From a bacterium D16-34 (GTDB lineage Bacteria > Actinomycetota > Coriobacteriia > Coriobacteriales > Eggerthellaceae), in assembly GCA_003612515.1 (NCBI GenBank), contig RAZB01000009.1, forward strand, positions 1-64,000: a stretch of 64,000 nucleotides of DNA, read 5' to 3'. A program made the position numbers and the translations under genes. Below the pieces are notes generated by a model. That model made no database searches and was not told the origin of the DNA. It saw nothing but the letters and a program-made list of their open reading frames with translations. This document shows, one piece after another, positions 14,598 to 23,477 of the stretch; position 1 is the first letter of the stretch, and each line of letters opens with the position of its first letter.

Positions 14598-16661
14598 ATG
14601 GCGGAAGCTTTGTATAGAAAGTATCGTCCCCAGATTTTTGAGGACGTTGTTGGGCAAGAGCATATTGAGCGAACGCTTAAAAATGCAATTGAGCAGGATA
14701 AAGTAAGTCATGCGTATCTGTTTACCGGACCTAGAGGTACCGGCAAAACGACAACGGCGCGTCTGCTTGCGAAAGCCCTTTTATGTCAATGTGGACCCAC
14801 TCCAACCCCTGATGGTACGTGCGAAGATTGCGTCATGATCGCCAATGGCGAACACCCTGACGTTTATGAGCTCGACGCAGCTTCGCGCACCGGTGTTGAA
14901 AATGTTCGCGAAGAAATCATTGGGCGCGTGCAATATGCTCCGACGCGCGGAAGATATAAGATCTATATCATCGACGAAGTTCATATGTTGTCTACGGCAG
15001 CGTTTAATGCGCTGTTGAAGACGCTTGAAGAGCCCCCCGCACACGTGGTGTTCATTTTGGCAACCACAGATCCGCAAAAAGTGCCCGAGACTATTCATTC
15101 GCGTTGCCAGCGTTTTGATTTTCATCGAATTTCGCCTGAAGCTATAGTCGGTCGCCTTGCGGCAATTTGCACGCTTGAGGGCATTGACCCAGATCCGGAT
15201 GCACTTGATTTGATTGCGCATAGAGCTGACGGTGGCATGCGTAATGCGCTTACATCGCTTGAGCAACTCATTGCTTTTGGCGAAGGCGAAGTAAAGACTT
15301 CGGTTGCAGAGGGCTTGTTTGGCGGCGCAGACTCCACAGAGGTGGGGGAGCTTTTGGGCATGATTGGTCGCCGTGACGTGGCCGGCTGTTTTTCGTGGAT
15401 TGCAGATTATGTTGAAAGCGGTGCCGATTTGGCGGTATTTACGCGTGAGTTGGCCGAGCGCGTTCGTAATTTGTATGTAATGTGTTTGGCTGGCGCTGAT
15501 GTGGCTTTAGATATTACCTCGTCAGAGCGTGCTGCCCTTGAAGAGGATATGCAATATTTTGGCGAAGATCGTCTGGCGCGCATGACGGGTGTGCTTGGCG
15601 ATCTGTCGGCTGAGTTAAAGACATCCACTAATGCGCGTCTGTCATTTGAGATTGCGTTAACCCGTATGGTTCGTCCGGATGCTGACTTAACGTTGGCGTC
15701 GCTAGCTGAACGTATCGAGGCGCTTGAATCGGGATACTCTTCGGTTGCGCATGTGGTGAGCGTGCCAGCGCAGGCTATGCCTGTTGCCGCGTCTGAACCT
15801 ATTCCGGTTGTTCCGACGGCGATGCCCGCACCGGCTCCGGCTCCGACAGCTGCGACAGCACCAGCACCAGCTCCGGCAGCTGCACCAGCACCAGCCGCGC
15901 CCGCACCAGCTCCGACAGCTGCACCGGCGCCAACCACGCCAGCACCAGCCGCTTCGCAAAATGCTGCCACTTTGTCGGCAACGCTTGCAGCAAGCTTGCA
16001 AAACCCTGCAACCGTGCAGCGAATTTGGCATGAAGCGCAAAGCATTTTGAAGCGCGATAGCGTGGTGTCACCAGCTATGTTTTTAACGGTGACCACCTAT
16101 TTCGATGCAGCAGCTAACACGTTGGTGGTTGAATTTCCAGCGAATACCTCGAGTTTTGTGCTTAATATGGCTCAGCGGCCTGAAACGAGCGATGCAGTTG
16201 CCGCTGCGCTAAAAAAAGCATGTGGTGAACCAGTTGCATTTGAGTATCGAACCGCAGGCCAGAAGGCTGAATCGAGGCCGCAGCAGCCACAGCGCGCACA
16301 AGCGCAGCCAATTCCAAATGCGCCGCTGCCCGCACAGGCGCCGACGCCAATTCCTTCTGCGCCTATTCCAGCACCTGCACCTACGCAAGTGGCAGTACCG
16401 GTGGCTGCCCCCACACCCGCCCCTGCACCAGCGCCGACTCCTGCACCAGCGCCGGCAGCCGCATCACAGCCAGCTGCGGCACCAATACCAGCCGCGCCCG
16501 CACCTGCGCCGGCAGCCGCACCGCAGCCAGCTGCAGCTCCTGTAGCGTCGAGTGCTGCTCAAGTTGGGTCTGCCTCGCCGCGTGATGCAGAAGGTGCAGA
16601 AGATTTGCAATCAATTTTGGCCGCGGGATTTGGTGACAACATAACCTTTGAGGAGATTTAG
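14598..16661 (+). CDS. dnaX: DNA polymerase III subunits gamma and tau
   Basis: The 687-residue clamp-loader ATPase. The AAA+ core has GPRGTGKT at 44-51, a zinc module (Cys63, Cys65, Cys75, Cys78 region), the DEVH Walker B near 126-129 and the SRC sensor region. After domain III (to about 370) come two Ala/Pro low-complexity linkers (about 400-455 and 565-660) that flank a compact region (about 470-550) probably binding the polymerase alpha subunit. Codons 538-540 are CTA AAA AAA GCA, an A7 run; a -1 slip there would end translation after three more codons, giving a 543-residue product. It heads dnaX-ybaB-recR, a classic bacterial order. Confidence 0.96.
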   Translation: MAEALYRKYRPQIFEDVVGQEHIERTLKNAIEQDKVSHAYLFTGPRGTGKTTTARLLAKALLCQCGPTPTPDGTCEDCVMIANGEHPDVYELDAASRTGVENVREEIIGRVQYAPTRGRYKIYIIDEVHMLSTAAFNALLKTLEEPPAHVVFILATTDPQKVPETIHSRCQRFDFHRISPEAIVGRLAAICTLEGIDPDPDALDLIAHRADGGMRNALTSLEQLIAFGEGEVKTSVAEGLFGGADSTEVGELLGMIGRRDVAGCFSWIADYVESGADLAVFTRELAERVRNLYVMCLAGADVALDITSSERAALEEDMQYFGEDRLARMTGVLGDLSAELKTSTNARLSFEIALTRMVRPDADLTLASLAERIEALESGYSSVAHVVSVPAQAMPVAASEPIPVVPTAMPAPAPAPTAATAPAPAPAAAPAPAAPAPAPTAAPAPTTPAPAASQNAATLSATLAASLQNPATVQRIWHEAQSILKRDSVVSPAMFLTVTTYFDAAANTLVVEFPANTSSFVLNMAQRPETSDAVAAALKKACGEPVAFEYRTAGQKAESRPQQPQRAQAQPIPNAPLPAQAPTPIPSAPIPAPAPTQVAVPVAAPTPAPAPAPTPAPAPAAASQPAAAPIPAAPAPAPAAAPQPAAAPVASSAAQVGSASPRDAEGAEDLQSILAAGFGDNITFEEI

Positions 16662-16763
16662 ACCTGACTGGTCGCTCGCGCATACCTTAAGGCATAATTG
16701 AGGCAGTTTTCGCGAATGGGTTGTCTTTAAGTTCGCGATGATATAACAAGAAAGGCATTACAC

Positions 16764-17072
16764 ATGGATATGAAAAAGATGATGAAGCAGGCTCAGAAAA
16801 TGCAAATGGAGCTCGCTCGTGCACAAGAAGAAATTAAAGATATGACGTTTGAGGCATCTGCTGGTGGCGGAATGGTTAAGGCCGTTGCACGAGGCGATAT
16901 GAGCATTGTCTCTGTGACGATTGATCCTGAAGCTGTGGATCCTGAGGATGTAGAGATGCTGCAAGACACCGTTGTTGCGGCCGTTAACGAAGCGCTTCGC
17001 GGAGTGTCTGACATGAGTGCCGCGCGCATTAACTCTGCAACTGGTGGTATGAACATCCCTGGTTTGATGTAG
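16764..17072 (+). CDS. YbaB/EbfC-family nucleoid-associated protein
   Basis: A 102-residue DNA-binding protein of the YbaB/EbfC family. It begins with the Met/Gln/Lys-rich helix MKQAQKMQMELARAQEEIK, followed by GGGMVKAVARGDMSIVSVTI and IDPEAVDPEDVEMLQDTVVA, and ends with the usual Gly/Met-rich tail (GGMNIPGLM). AGAAAGG lies upstream of the ATG. It sits between dnaX and recR, as in most bacteria; the family binds DNA as a dimer. Confidence 0.94.
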   Translation: MDMKKMMKQAQKMQMELARAQEEIKDMTFEASAGGGMVKAVARGDMSIVSVTIDPEAVDPEDVEMLQDTVVAAVNEALRGVSDMSAARINSATGGMNIPGLM

Positions 17073-17097
17073 GTTTATTCGCGCGTAAGAAGCTTGC

Positions 17098-17694
17098 ATG
17101 AACGCAGCACCATCCATCCAAAAACTCCTTGATGAGCTGGAGCGACTTCCAGGAGTAGGCCCAAAATCGGCTCAGCGAATTGCATATTGGATCCTCAACA
17201 CGGACAAAGAGACAGCTTTACGATTATCTGATGCCATTGTTGAGGTAAAGGCTCAAGTGCATTTCTGTACCCGATGTTTCAATTACGCCGAAGATGAGCT
17301 CTGTGAAATCTGCCAGTCACCTCGGCGTGATAGTTCGGTCATTTGTGTCGTGAGCGAACCGCGCGACATTCCACCTATTGAGCGAACTGGCGTTTTTAGC
17401 GGCGTCTATCATGTGCTTGGCGGTGCGCTTTCGCCCATGGAAGGAACTGGACCTGAGGATTTGCACGTTGCAGAACTGATGCGACGCTTATCTTCTGAGG
17501 ATGTTCGCGAAGTGGTCTTAGCTACCAATCCCAACGTCGAAGGCGAGACAACAGCATCCTATCTTGCGCGATTTATCAAGCCACTTGGCATCACGGTGAC
17601 TCGACCAGCAAGCGGTCTTCCAGTTGGTGGAGACTTGGAGTTTGCGGACGAGGTAACGCTTGGGCGTGCGCTTGAGGCACGCCGTGAGCTTTAA
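17098..17694 (+). CDS. recR: Recombination mediator RecR
   Basis: A 198-residue RecR of normal length. An N-terminal helix-hairpin-helix ([20 protein letters not shown], about 13-32), a zinc finger ([16 protein letters not shown], about 57-72) and a Toprim domain ([15 protein letters not shown], then GEDLHVAEL-type sequence and [16 protein letters not shown]) are all intact. It works with RecF/RecO to load RecA on gapped DNA. Only 25 bp separate it from ybaB. A terminator follows. Confidence 0.97.
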   Translation: MNAAPSIQKLLDELERLPGVGPKSAQRIAYWILNTDKETALRLSDAIVEVKAQVHFCTRCFNYAEDELCEICQSPRRDSSVICVVSEPRDIPPIERTGVFSGVYHVLGGALSPMEGTGPEDLHVAELMRRLSSEDVREVVLATNPNVEGETTASYLARFIKPLGITVTRPASGLPVGGDLEFADEVTLGRALEARREL

Positions 17695-17723
17695 GATTAT
17701 TTATGAGATATATAAAAGATAAA

Positions 17724-17760
17724 GGACTCTGTCCCCTCCAAAAACAGAGCCCTTTTCTTT
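17724..17760 (+). terminator. Terminator of the dnaX-ybaB-recR operon
   Basis: GGACTCTGT (17724-17732) pairs with ACAGAGCCC (17744-17752), then TTTTCTTTT. It lies 30 bp after recR. The rest of 17695-17958 is A+T-rich and presumably holds the promoter of the next operon; no other feature is clear. Confidence 0.75.
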
Positions 17761-17958
17761 TACCGAAGCTTCGAGCCTCTGTAAACACGAGGCAAAGTAT
17801 AACACCCGTCTCCATGAAATATCAACAATTTCTTTTGATTTGCTTTGCTACCGTAGTTTGTTGAGTGGGACAGATGTTTTATACTTTTTAGCACTACATA
17901 CGTTAGTTTATGGCACCTTCCTGTAAGTATTCGCAGATTATAAAGCGGGGGAGATACT

Positions 17959-18624
17959 GTGTTTGAAGTGGGGCTTATTCGTGTCATCACCCTCGATGAC
18001 CCCAAGCAGCTAAATATTCATGGCAGGCTCATTGAGGCACTTTATCCTAATATTGCCGTCGAGAGCGCATGTATTCCTGATCAGCCAGAAGGCATTCATT
18101 CCTTTGAGATGAGTCGTGAAGCTGTTCCAAAAATTGTCGAACTTGCTTGTGAGAAATTTGCTCACAAAGATATGATTTTAGTGAGTTGTGCAGACGACCC
18201 GGCTCTTGAAGAAATAAGAGCAGCTCTGCCCGGTATGCCGGTCACAGGTGGTGGCGAATGTACTGTTGCTGCAGCCCTTCGCTATGGGCAAAATATTGGG
18301 GTGTTAGGCATTATTGATCAAGCACCTAAGGCCTATCGACGCATTCTGGAAGGTCGCCTCGTTGGCAACTATCGTCCTGAAGGTGTGCATTCTACCCTTG
18401 ATCTGCAGACCGAAGAAGGCTATGAGGCGTGCATTGCGACGGCTTGCAAAATGGCTGAGGACGGCTGCGATGTTATTGCGCTAGGATGTACGGGCTTGGC
18501 CACCATAGGCATCGCCGCTGAACTTGAGCGCGTGAGTGGATTGCCGGTTGTAGATCCCGTTGTGGCTATGGGTGCATTTGTCTCTTTGGAGGCTGCCCGA
18601 GCAATGAGGCGAAGCGAACTATGA
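17959..18624 (+). CDS. Asp/Glu/hydantoin racemase-family protein
   Basis: A 221-residue member of the Asp/Glu/hydantoin racemase superfamily. The two catalytic-type cysteines are in LVSCADDPALEE (about 76) and LGCTGLATIG (about 175), consistent with a two-base racemase or a HyuE-type hydantoin racemase. It starts at GTG after GGGGGAG and overlaps the next gene by ATGA. The operon partners are molybdenum cofactor genes, so its substrate may not be an amino acid for the wall; about 5 kb further on lies a hydantoinase operon, which makes a hydantoin racemase role possible but unproved. Confidence 0.75.
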   Translation: MFEVGLIRVITLDDPKQLNIHGRLIEALYPNIAVESACIPDQPEGIHSFEMSREAVPKIVELACEKFAHKDMILVSCADDPALEEIRAALPGMPVTGGGECTVAAALRYGQNIGVLGIIDQAPKAYRRILEGRLVGNYRPEGVHSTLDLQTEEGYEACIATACKMAEDGCDVIALGCTGLATIGIAAELERVSGLPVVDPVVAMGAFVSLEAARAMRRSEL

Positions 18625-20009
18625 TTACAGCAGCAGATATTCCAAGTCCCGCGCTTTCGATCGTCGGGCGTCACAATTCAGGTAAAACAACCCTTATCGA
18701 AAACCTGATTGCAGAGCTTGTTTCGCGCGGGTTTGATGTTGGAAGCGTCAAACACCACTCTCACGTGGGCTTTGAGATAGATTATCCCGGCAAAGATTCA
18801 TATAGGCATCGCGCGGCAGGCGCAAGCGAGACCGTGATTGCAGCTCCAGGTCAAATGGCTCGCATAAAAACAATTAATGGCGAAGTTGAGTGTGGCGATA
18901 TCGTTCGCAGTATGCCTGGACACGATATTGTCATCGTGGAGGGCTACCGGAAAAGCGGACTTCCGACAATTGAAATCATGCGTGCAGAAAACGACGCTGA
19001 TGCTCGTGTGGCGGAAGTGTTTGCACAAGGGGCTCGAAAAGGATGGCCACTTGGCACCGATTTTACGCAGTTTACCCGTGGTGAAATACCTCCGTCAGAT
19101 GTGGCAGACGCTAAAGACCGTTTTGACTCACCAAAAGAACCCGCAATAAGCAGTTTGCAATTACATCGCAGGTCAGGTGCTTTGGTGGGAAATGAGGTTG
19201 TTGAACATTTCGCCACGCAAGCGCCTGATTATGCTGACATTTCAAATAAGCTGCCCACGAATCAAACTATAGCAGTGGTGACCGATATTGAGCAGGCAGT
19301 TGCAGCGGCAGAGCTCTATGGAATTGCCGCGTTTGACCTAAATGATTATGCCGGTCTTGCTGATTTTGTTGAGCAGCGCTGTGTTCGACCGCAAATCAGT
19401 GTGGTTATTCAGGCTGGTGGCGAAAGCAGGCGAATGGGGCAAAGTAAAGCCACTGTGCCGTTTAATGGCCGTCCGCTTATCTGCAGGCTCATAGAGCGCT
19501 TAGCGCCTGTTGCAGATGAGCTTATCATCACCACCAACGAGCCTGAAAACCTTGGTTTTTTGGATGAGCTGTATCCTCAGCTTGCTATTCGCCTTGTTCG
19601 TGATGCTTTTGATGTGCGAGGTGCGCTGCCGGGTATCTATACGGCTCTGTCAGCAGCAAGTCATCCCTATGTTGCCATTGTTGCCTGTGATATGGTGTTT
19701 GCGTCTGCGTCTTTGGTGGTCGCCGAAGCGCTTGCACTCAATGAGTCTGGATCAGATGCGGTTGTCCCGGTCAACAAGCATGGTTATGAGCCATTTCATG
19801 CCATGTATCGGGCGGCAAGCTGTTTGCCAGCAGTGCGAGCTCACCTTAATCAGGGTGAGCGGCGAGCACAGTCATTTTTTGACGATGTTGAAGTTTTGGA
19901 GTTCCCGCAATCGGCGGTATTTGCGGCAGAGCCTATGGGCGGCTGCTTTATGAATGCGAATACTCCCGAGGAATTGCGCAGGCTCGAAGATGGTTTGTTA
20001 AACGGGTAG
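18621..20009 (+). CDS. Fused molybdopterin-guanine dinucleotide biosynthesis protein MobB-MobA
   Basis: A 462-residue fusion. Residues 1-170 are MobB-like, with P-loop GRHNSGKTT at 16-24 and VKHHSH at about 44-49. Residues 258-462 are MobA, with the nucleotidyltransferase motif IQAGGESRRMGQSKATVPF at about 262-280 and ACDMVF at about 356-361. MobA transfers GMP from GTP to molybdopterin, making the cofactor used by DMSO-reductase-family oxidoreductases. The two activities are usually separate polypeptides. The middle (about 170-257) is a linker-like region. The start codon overlaps the racemase stop, and the ferredoxin gene follows after 9 bp, so translation is probably coupled. Confidence 0.88.
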   Translation: MITAADIPSPALSIVGRHNSGKTTLIENLIAELVSRGFDVGSVKHHSHVGFEIDYPGKDSYRHRAAGASETVIAAPGQMARIKTINGEVECGDIVRSMPGHDIVIVEGYRKSGLPTIEIMRAENDADARVAEVFAQGARKGWPLGTDFTQFTRGEIPPSDVADAKDRFDSPKEPAISSLQLHRRSGALVGNEVVEHFATQAPDYADISNKLPTNQTIAVVTDIEQAVAAAELYGIAAFDLNDYAGLADFVEQRCVRPQISVVIQAGGESRRMGQSKATVPFNGRPLICRLIERLAPVADELIITTNEPENLGFLDELYPQLAIRLVRDAFDVRGALPGIYTALSAASHPYVAIVACDMVFASASLVVAEALALNESGSDAVVPVNKHGYEPFHAMYRAASCLPAVRAHLNQGERRAQSFFDDVEVLEFPQSAVFAAEPMGGCFMNANTPEELRRLEDGLLNG

Positions 20010-20018
20010 GAGAGGTTT

Positions 20019-21173
20019 ATGCCAAACCTAGTTGATATAGTAGAAGTTGCTGAAGCCCTTGAGACCAAAGCAGTTTATCTGGCAACGGATAGATGTACGG
20101 TGGTTCGTAATAGGAACTCGAAATGCACTAAGTGCAGCGATGCATGTCTTGCCGATGCGGTACATGCGAACAAAAACAAGCTCGAACTCGATTTTGATGC
20201 ATGCATTCGCTGTGGCGCCTGCACGACCGTATGCCCGACAGAGGCGCTCATACCTCTTGAGCCGCTCGATGCAGATTTGGCGAGCGAAATTGCCAGTGCG
20301 CTTGAAAAGACGCCAGATACGGCTGTTTTTGCATGCGCTCGTATCGCATCAAAGCATGTCGGAGATCCCACCAAGTTTGCTCAAGTGCCGTGTTTGGCGC
20401 GCATGGAGGAATCTGTTTTAGTCAAGCTGGCAGCCCTTGGTGTTGATGACATTGTCTTAGTTGATGGAGTTTGCAAGACGTGTAAGTATCGCGCAACATC
20501 GCCAGGCACGGATGTGACAGTGGCAACAGCAAATCAGCTTATTGAAGCAGTGGGGGGCACTGCGCGCGTTCGCCGTACCTCAGAATTTCCCGAAGTGACG
20601 CTTTTGCAAGATGCTCAACAGCTGCTTGGCGAATCTCGTCGCGGATGGTTTTTCAAGACAAGAGAACGTGCGAAAGATGCGACGGTTAAAACTGTAGAGG
20701 TTGTGGCGCTCAAATCAAACAACCAGGTTGTCGCGTCATTGCGAGATCGCCTGAAGATTTCCGATGCAGGCACATTGCCGCAGTTTAACCCTGAGCGACG
20801 CATGGAAATCCTCAATGCGATGTATGAAATGGGCGAACCGGTTGTTCCTGAGATAGATACGCGATTGTTTGGGTATGTGACCATCGATACCGACAAGTGT
20901 AATGCGTGCAACATGTGTACTGTTTTTTGTACCACAGGCGCGCTCTCTAAAAGCAAAGAAAAGCCCGAGAGCGGCGAAGGCAGCTATCTTGAATTTCAGG
21001 CAGCAGATTGCGTGCAGTGCAATCTCTGTCAGGATGCTTGCCTGAAAAAGTGTCTTACGGTAGAGACGGTTGTGCCAACCGATGAGCTTTTCGATTTTGA
21101 ACCGCGCCTGATTTGGCTTCCGAAGCCATCTCGTCGACCAGGGGTGTTAGGTTCGACGCATACAAAGAAGTAA
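20019..21173 (+). CDS. Multi-cluster ferredoxin-like 4Fe-4S protein
   Basis: A 384-residue cytoplasmic iron-sulfur protein. An N-terminal pair of clusters is indicated by CTKCSDAC (about 35-42) and CIRCGACTTVCP (about 65-76). The middle has VFACAR, PCLARMEES and DGVCKTCKYRA, an arrangement like hydrogenase-delta/heterodisulfide-reductase-linked proteins. A C-terminal pair is CNACNMCTVFC (about 293-303) and CVQCNLCQDACLKKC (about 328-342). No signal peptide or membrane helix. Placement directly after mobBA suggests service to a molybdoenzyme or its maturation, as an electron carrier or assembly factor; that is inference from context. Confidence 0.8.
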   Translation: MPNLVDIVEVAEALETKAVYLATDRCTVVRNRNSKCTKCSDACLADAVHANKNKLELDFDACIRCGACTTVCPTEALIPLEPLDADLASEIASALEKTPDTAVFACARIASKHVGDPTKFAQVPCLARMEESVLVKLAALGVDDIVLVDGVCKTCKYRATSPGTDVTVATANQLIEAVGGTARVRRTSEFPEVTLLQDAQQLLGESRRGWFFKTRERAKDATVKTVEVVALKSNNQVVASLRDRLKISDAGTLPQFNPERRMEILNAMYEMGEPVVPEIDTRLFGYVTIDTDKCNACNMCTVFCTTGALSKSKEKPESGEGSYLEFQAADCVQCNLCQDACLKKCLTVETVVPTDELFDFEPRLIWLPKPSRRPGVLGSTHTKK

Positions 21174-21211
21174 AAAACAGCAAAAACAGTACAATACGAA
21201 GAGGTTGAACT

Positions 21212-22606
21212 GTGGGTTTATCGCTTGATGTAAGCGTTCCTGCGCTTACGGTATTTGTGCAAGGTATTTTGAGTTTCTTTTCACCTTGTGTTTTGCCGCT
21301 CATTCCGCTTTATATCGGATATTTGGCGGGTGGAACGATCTTATATAAAGAAGATGGCACCATTGAATATCCGCGCAAAAAAGTGCTGGTTAATACGTTT
21401 TGTTTTGTGATTGGTATCAGCGCTACTTTCGTTATTTTGGGGCTCGGGTTTAGCGCGCTTGGCCAGTTCTTTAACGCGAATCAACGCGTGTTTTCAACTA
21501 TTGCAGGTCTGATTATGGTGATATTTGGCCTGTATATGATTGGTGTTTTTGGTAAATCACGCGTCGTGGAAACCGAGCATAGACTGCCATTTCGTTTAGA
21601 CAAATTCGCCATGAATCCGCTCGTTGCATTCGTGCTCGGCTTTACTTTTAGCTTTGCATGGACACCGTGCGTAGGACCGGTGTTGGCAAGCGTTTTGCTT
21701 ATGGCCTCATCAAGCGCTTCGACTCTCAACGGGTTTTTGTTGGTAGGTGTTTATACGCTTGGCTTTGTTTTGCCATTTTTGGCGGTAGGCCTATTCACCA
21801 GCGAAGTTCTCCGCTTTTTCAAAAAGCATACCAGTGTGGTGAAATACACCGTAAAAATTGGCGGTGCACTGCTGATTGTAATGGGCTTTATGACGCTTAC
21901 TGGCTGGATGAATGGCTTTACGAATTATCTGTCGTCATTTGGAGATCCGTCAAACGCCGCCCAAACGCAATCTGTTCAGCAAGAGCAAAAACAAGACGAT
22001 GAGCAATCATCTGGCCAAAACACTGATTCGGACAAAGCGGCAACAGAAGACGAGAATGACGCAGTTGCACAAGATGAGAAAGACGCAACTGCGCAAGACA
22101 ACGAAGAAGCCACTTCACAAGACGACTCGTCTGATCAGTCTATGGCAGCCCCGTTTGCCGGCGTTGCGCTTACCGACCAGTATGGTGTTAAGCACACGCT
22201 TGATCAGTATCGAGGAAAGGTTGTGTTGCTGAATTTCTTCGCTACGTGGTGCGGACCTTGCAAGCAAGAAATACCTGACATTGAAGCGCTTTATCAGTCG
22301 TATGGGCAAAATAGCGAAGACCTGATAGTGCTCGGCATTGCAAATCCTGCAACTGAGGGCAATCAAAATGCTGCAGATGGTACGGTCGAAGAGCTCAAGG
22401 CATTTATTGAAGCACAGGGTATAACTTATCCGGTGCTTATGGATACCACCGGCAAATTCTTTTCCGGTTATAGCATTAGCGCATTCCCAACCACATTCAT
22501 GATCTCGGCAAATGGTGATGTCTATGGGTATGTGACCGGTGCGCTGAGCGCCTCTATGCTGCAAGATATTGTCGATCAAACATTCGAAGGGCAAAGCTCA
22601 GACTAG
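21212..22606 (+). CDS. Fused CcdA (DsbD-type membrane reductant carrier) and TlpA/ResA thioredoxin-fold protein
   Basis: A 464-residue protein starting at GTG. Residues 1-245 hold about six membrane helices of the CcdA/DsbD family, with SFFSPCVLPLIPLYIGYLAG (about 19-38) and FSFAWTPCVGPVLASVL (about 148-164) supplying the cysteine pair. An acidic Gln/Asp/Glu-rich linker (about 250-310) joins an extracytoplasmic thioredoxin domain with FFATWCGPCKQEIPDIE at about 341-357. The carrier moves electrons from cytoplasmic thioredoxin to the outer-face WCGPC site, for haem or cysteine reduction on exported proteins. CcdA and TlpA are normally separate genes; here the two halves of the relay are in one chain. 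Confidence 0.9.
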   Translation: MGLSLDVSVPALTVFVQGILSFFSPCVLPLIPLYIGYLAGGTILYKEDGTIEYPRKKVLVNTFCFVIGISATFVILGLGFSALGQFFNANQRVFSTIAGLIMVIFGLYMIGVFGKSRVVETEHRLPFRLDKFAMNPLVAFVLGFTFSFAWTPCVGPVLASVLLMASSSASTLNGFLLVGVYTLGFVLPFLAVGLFTSEVLRFFKKHTSVVKYTVKIGGALLIVMGFMTLTGWMNGFTNYLSSFGDPSNAAQTQSVQQEQKQDDEQSSGQNTDSDKAATEDENDAVAQDEKDATAQDNEEATSQDDSSDQSMAAPFAGVALTDQYGVKHTLDQYRGKVVLLNFFATWCGPCKQEIPDIEALYQSYGQNSEDLIVLGIANPATEGNQNAADGTVEELKAFIEAQGITYPVLMDTTGKFFSGYSISAFPTTFMISANGDVYGYVTGALSASMLQDIVDQTFEGQSSD

Positions 22607-22630
22607 CTCTAGGATAAGTGCTGTTTAGGG

Positions 22631-22681
22631 TTGAGCGCAGTTTATAGGTGAGCGCCGTTTATAGGTGAGCGCGATTTGTAG
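22631..22681. repeat. Three tandem 17-bp repeats between convergent genes
   Basis: Units TTGAGCGCAGTTTATAG (22631-22647), GTGAGCGCCGTTTATAG (22648-22664) and GTGAGCGCGATTTGTAG (22665-22681), with a partial fourth (GCGAGCG) after. They fill the gap between the convergent CcdA-TlpA and hydrolase genes and may vary in copy number. Confidence 0.75.
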
Positions 22682-22691
22682 GCGAGCGTGG

Positions 22692-23375
22692 TCAGCTCTC
22701 AAGAAAAGCAAGCACACACTGATTGAAGGTGTCGGGACATTTGGCGGCAATGAAGTGATCGCCCTCGATAAGTGTGAGTGTAGCATGGGGCAGAGCATGT
22801 GCTATGGCTTTGGTGTGGGACTCTTTGATCATGTCGTGAGTGCCTGCAACAACGAGCGTCTCCACATTGAGTGATTCAAGGGCTGACAAGGGGATATGAG
22901 GTTCATTTACCATAAGCGCAAGGAGCTCTTTTGTTGCGGGATCCTGGCTGAGTCTGTACTGAAGAACAATAGGCAGCAAAACGCGAAGCTTAAGTCCGCG
23001 TGGATTAAGGTTTGCCCCATTAAGGATAAGTTTGTGCACCCGATCTGGATGCGTGAGTGCAAAGATGAGCGCGATATTGCCTCCGTCAGAAAACCCTAAA
23101 ATGTCGGCTTGTGAGATATTGTTTTCGTCCATAAAGTCCAGCAAATCATCGCTGAACTGGGCAAGCGTAAAAGGCTCAGTTCCTCTTGGAGACTTACCAT
23201 GCCCCCGTGTGTCAATTGCAATTATTTCGCGATGTGCTCCGAGCGCCTGCATTTGGTTGGCGAAATAGCTTGAGTCTTCGCCATTTCCATGAAGCAAGAT
23301 CAAAGGATACGATTCCTGAGCAGGATTTTGGGGCTCACTTGCTGGAATGCGGCAGGCATAGAGCGTGATGTCCAC
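22692..23375 (-). CDS. Alpha/beta hydrolase
   Basis: A 227-residue alpha/beta-hydrolase. The oxyanion region is LILLHGNGEDSSYF (about 23-36), the nucleophile elbow GFSDGG (Ser near 95), and the catalytic His lies in EGDHFIA near residue 205, with Asp in AGTHDMI. The frame is open upstream to 23837, but that extension is Lys/Arg/His/Asn-rich with no fold signal and lies opposite the permease gene; GTG at 23375, preceded by AAGAGGAG, is the sensible start. It is divergent from the NCS1 permease operon across about 100 bp. It could act on the same substrate, but this is inference. Confidence 0.85.
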   Translation of the reverse strand: MDITLYACRIPASEPQNPAQESYPLILLHGNGEDSSYFANQMQALGAHREIIAIDTRGHGKSPRGTEPFTLAQFSDDLLDFMDENNISQADILGFSDGGNIALIFALTHPDRVHKLILNGANLNPRGLKLRVLLPIVLQYRLSQDPATKELLALMVNEPHIPLSALESLNVETLVVAGTHDMIKESHTKAIAHALPHATLTLIEGDHFIAAKCPDTFNQCVLAFLES

Positions 23376-23477
23376 GGGATAAACACTCCTCTTAAACGCG
23401 TGTAAGGATGAAGGCTTGTTTTGCTCGCTATAATACACTTTCGTTTGAGAGATGGTAATAAAGGGGTAAAACGTTTT

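Noticed and set aside
15407-16096. 229-codon minus-strand open frame inside dnaX
   Set aside because: It is opposite the Ala/Pro-rich linker of dnaX, where low-complexity GC-rich codons give long antisense frames. It has no ribosome site or domain.
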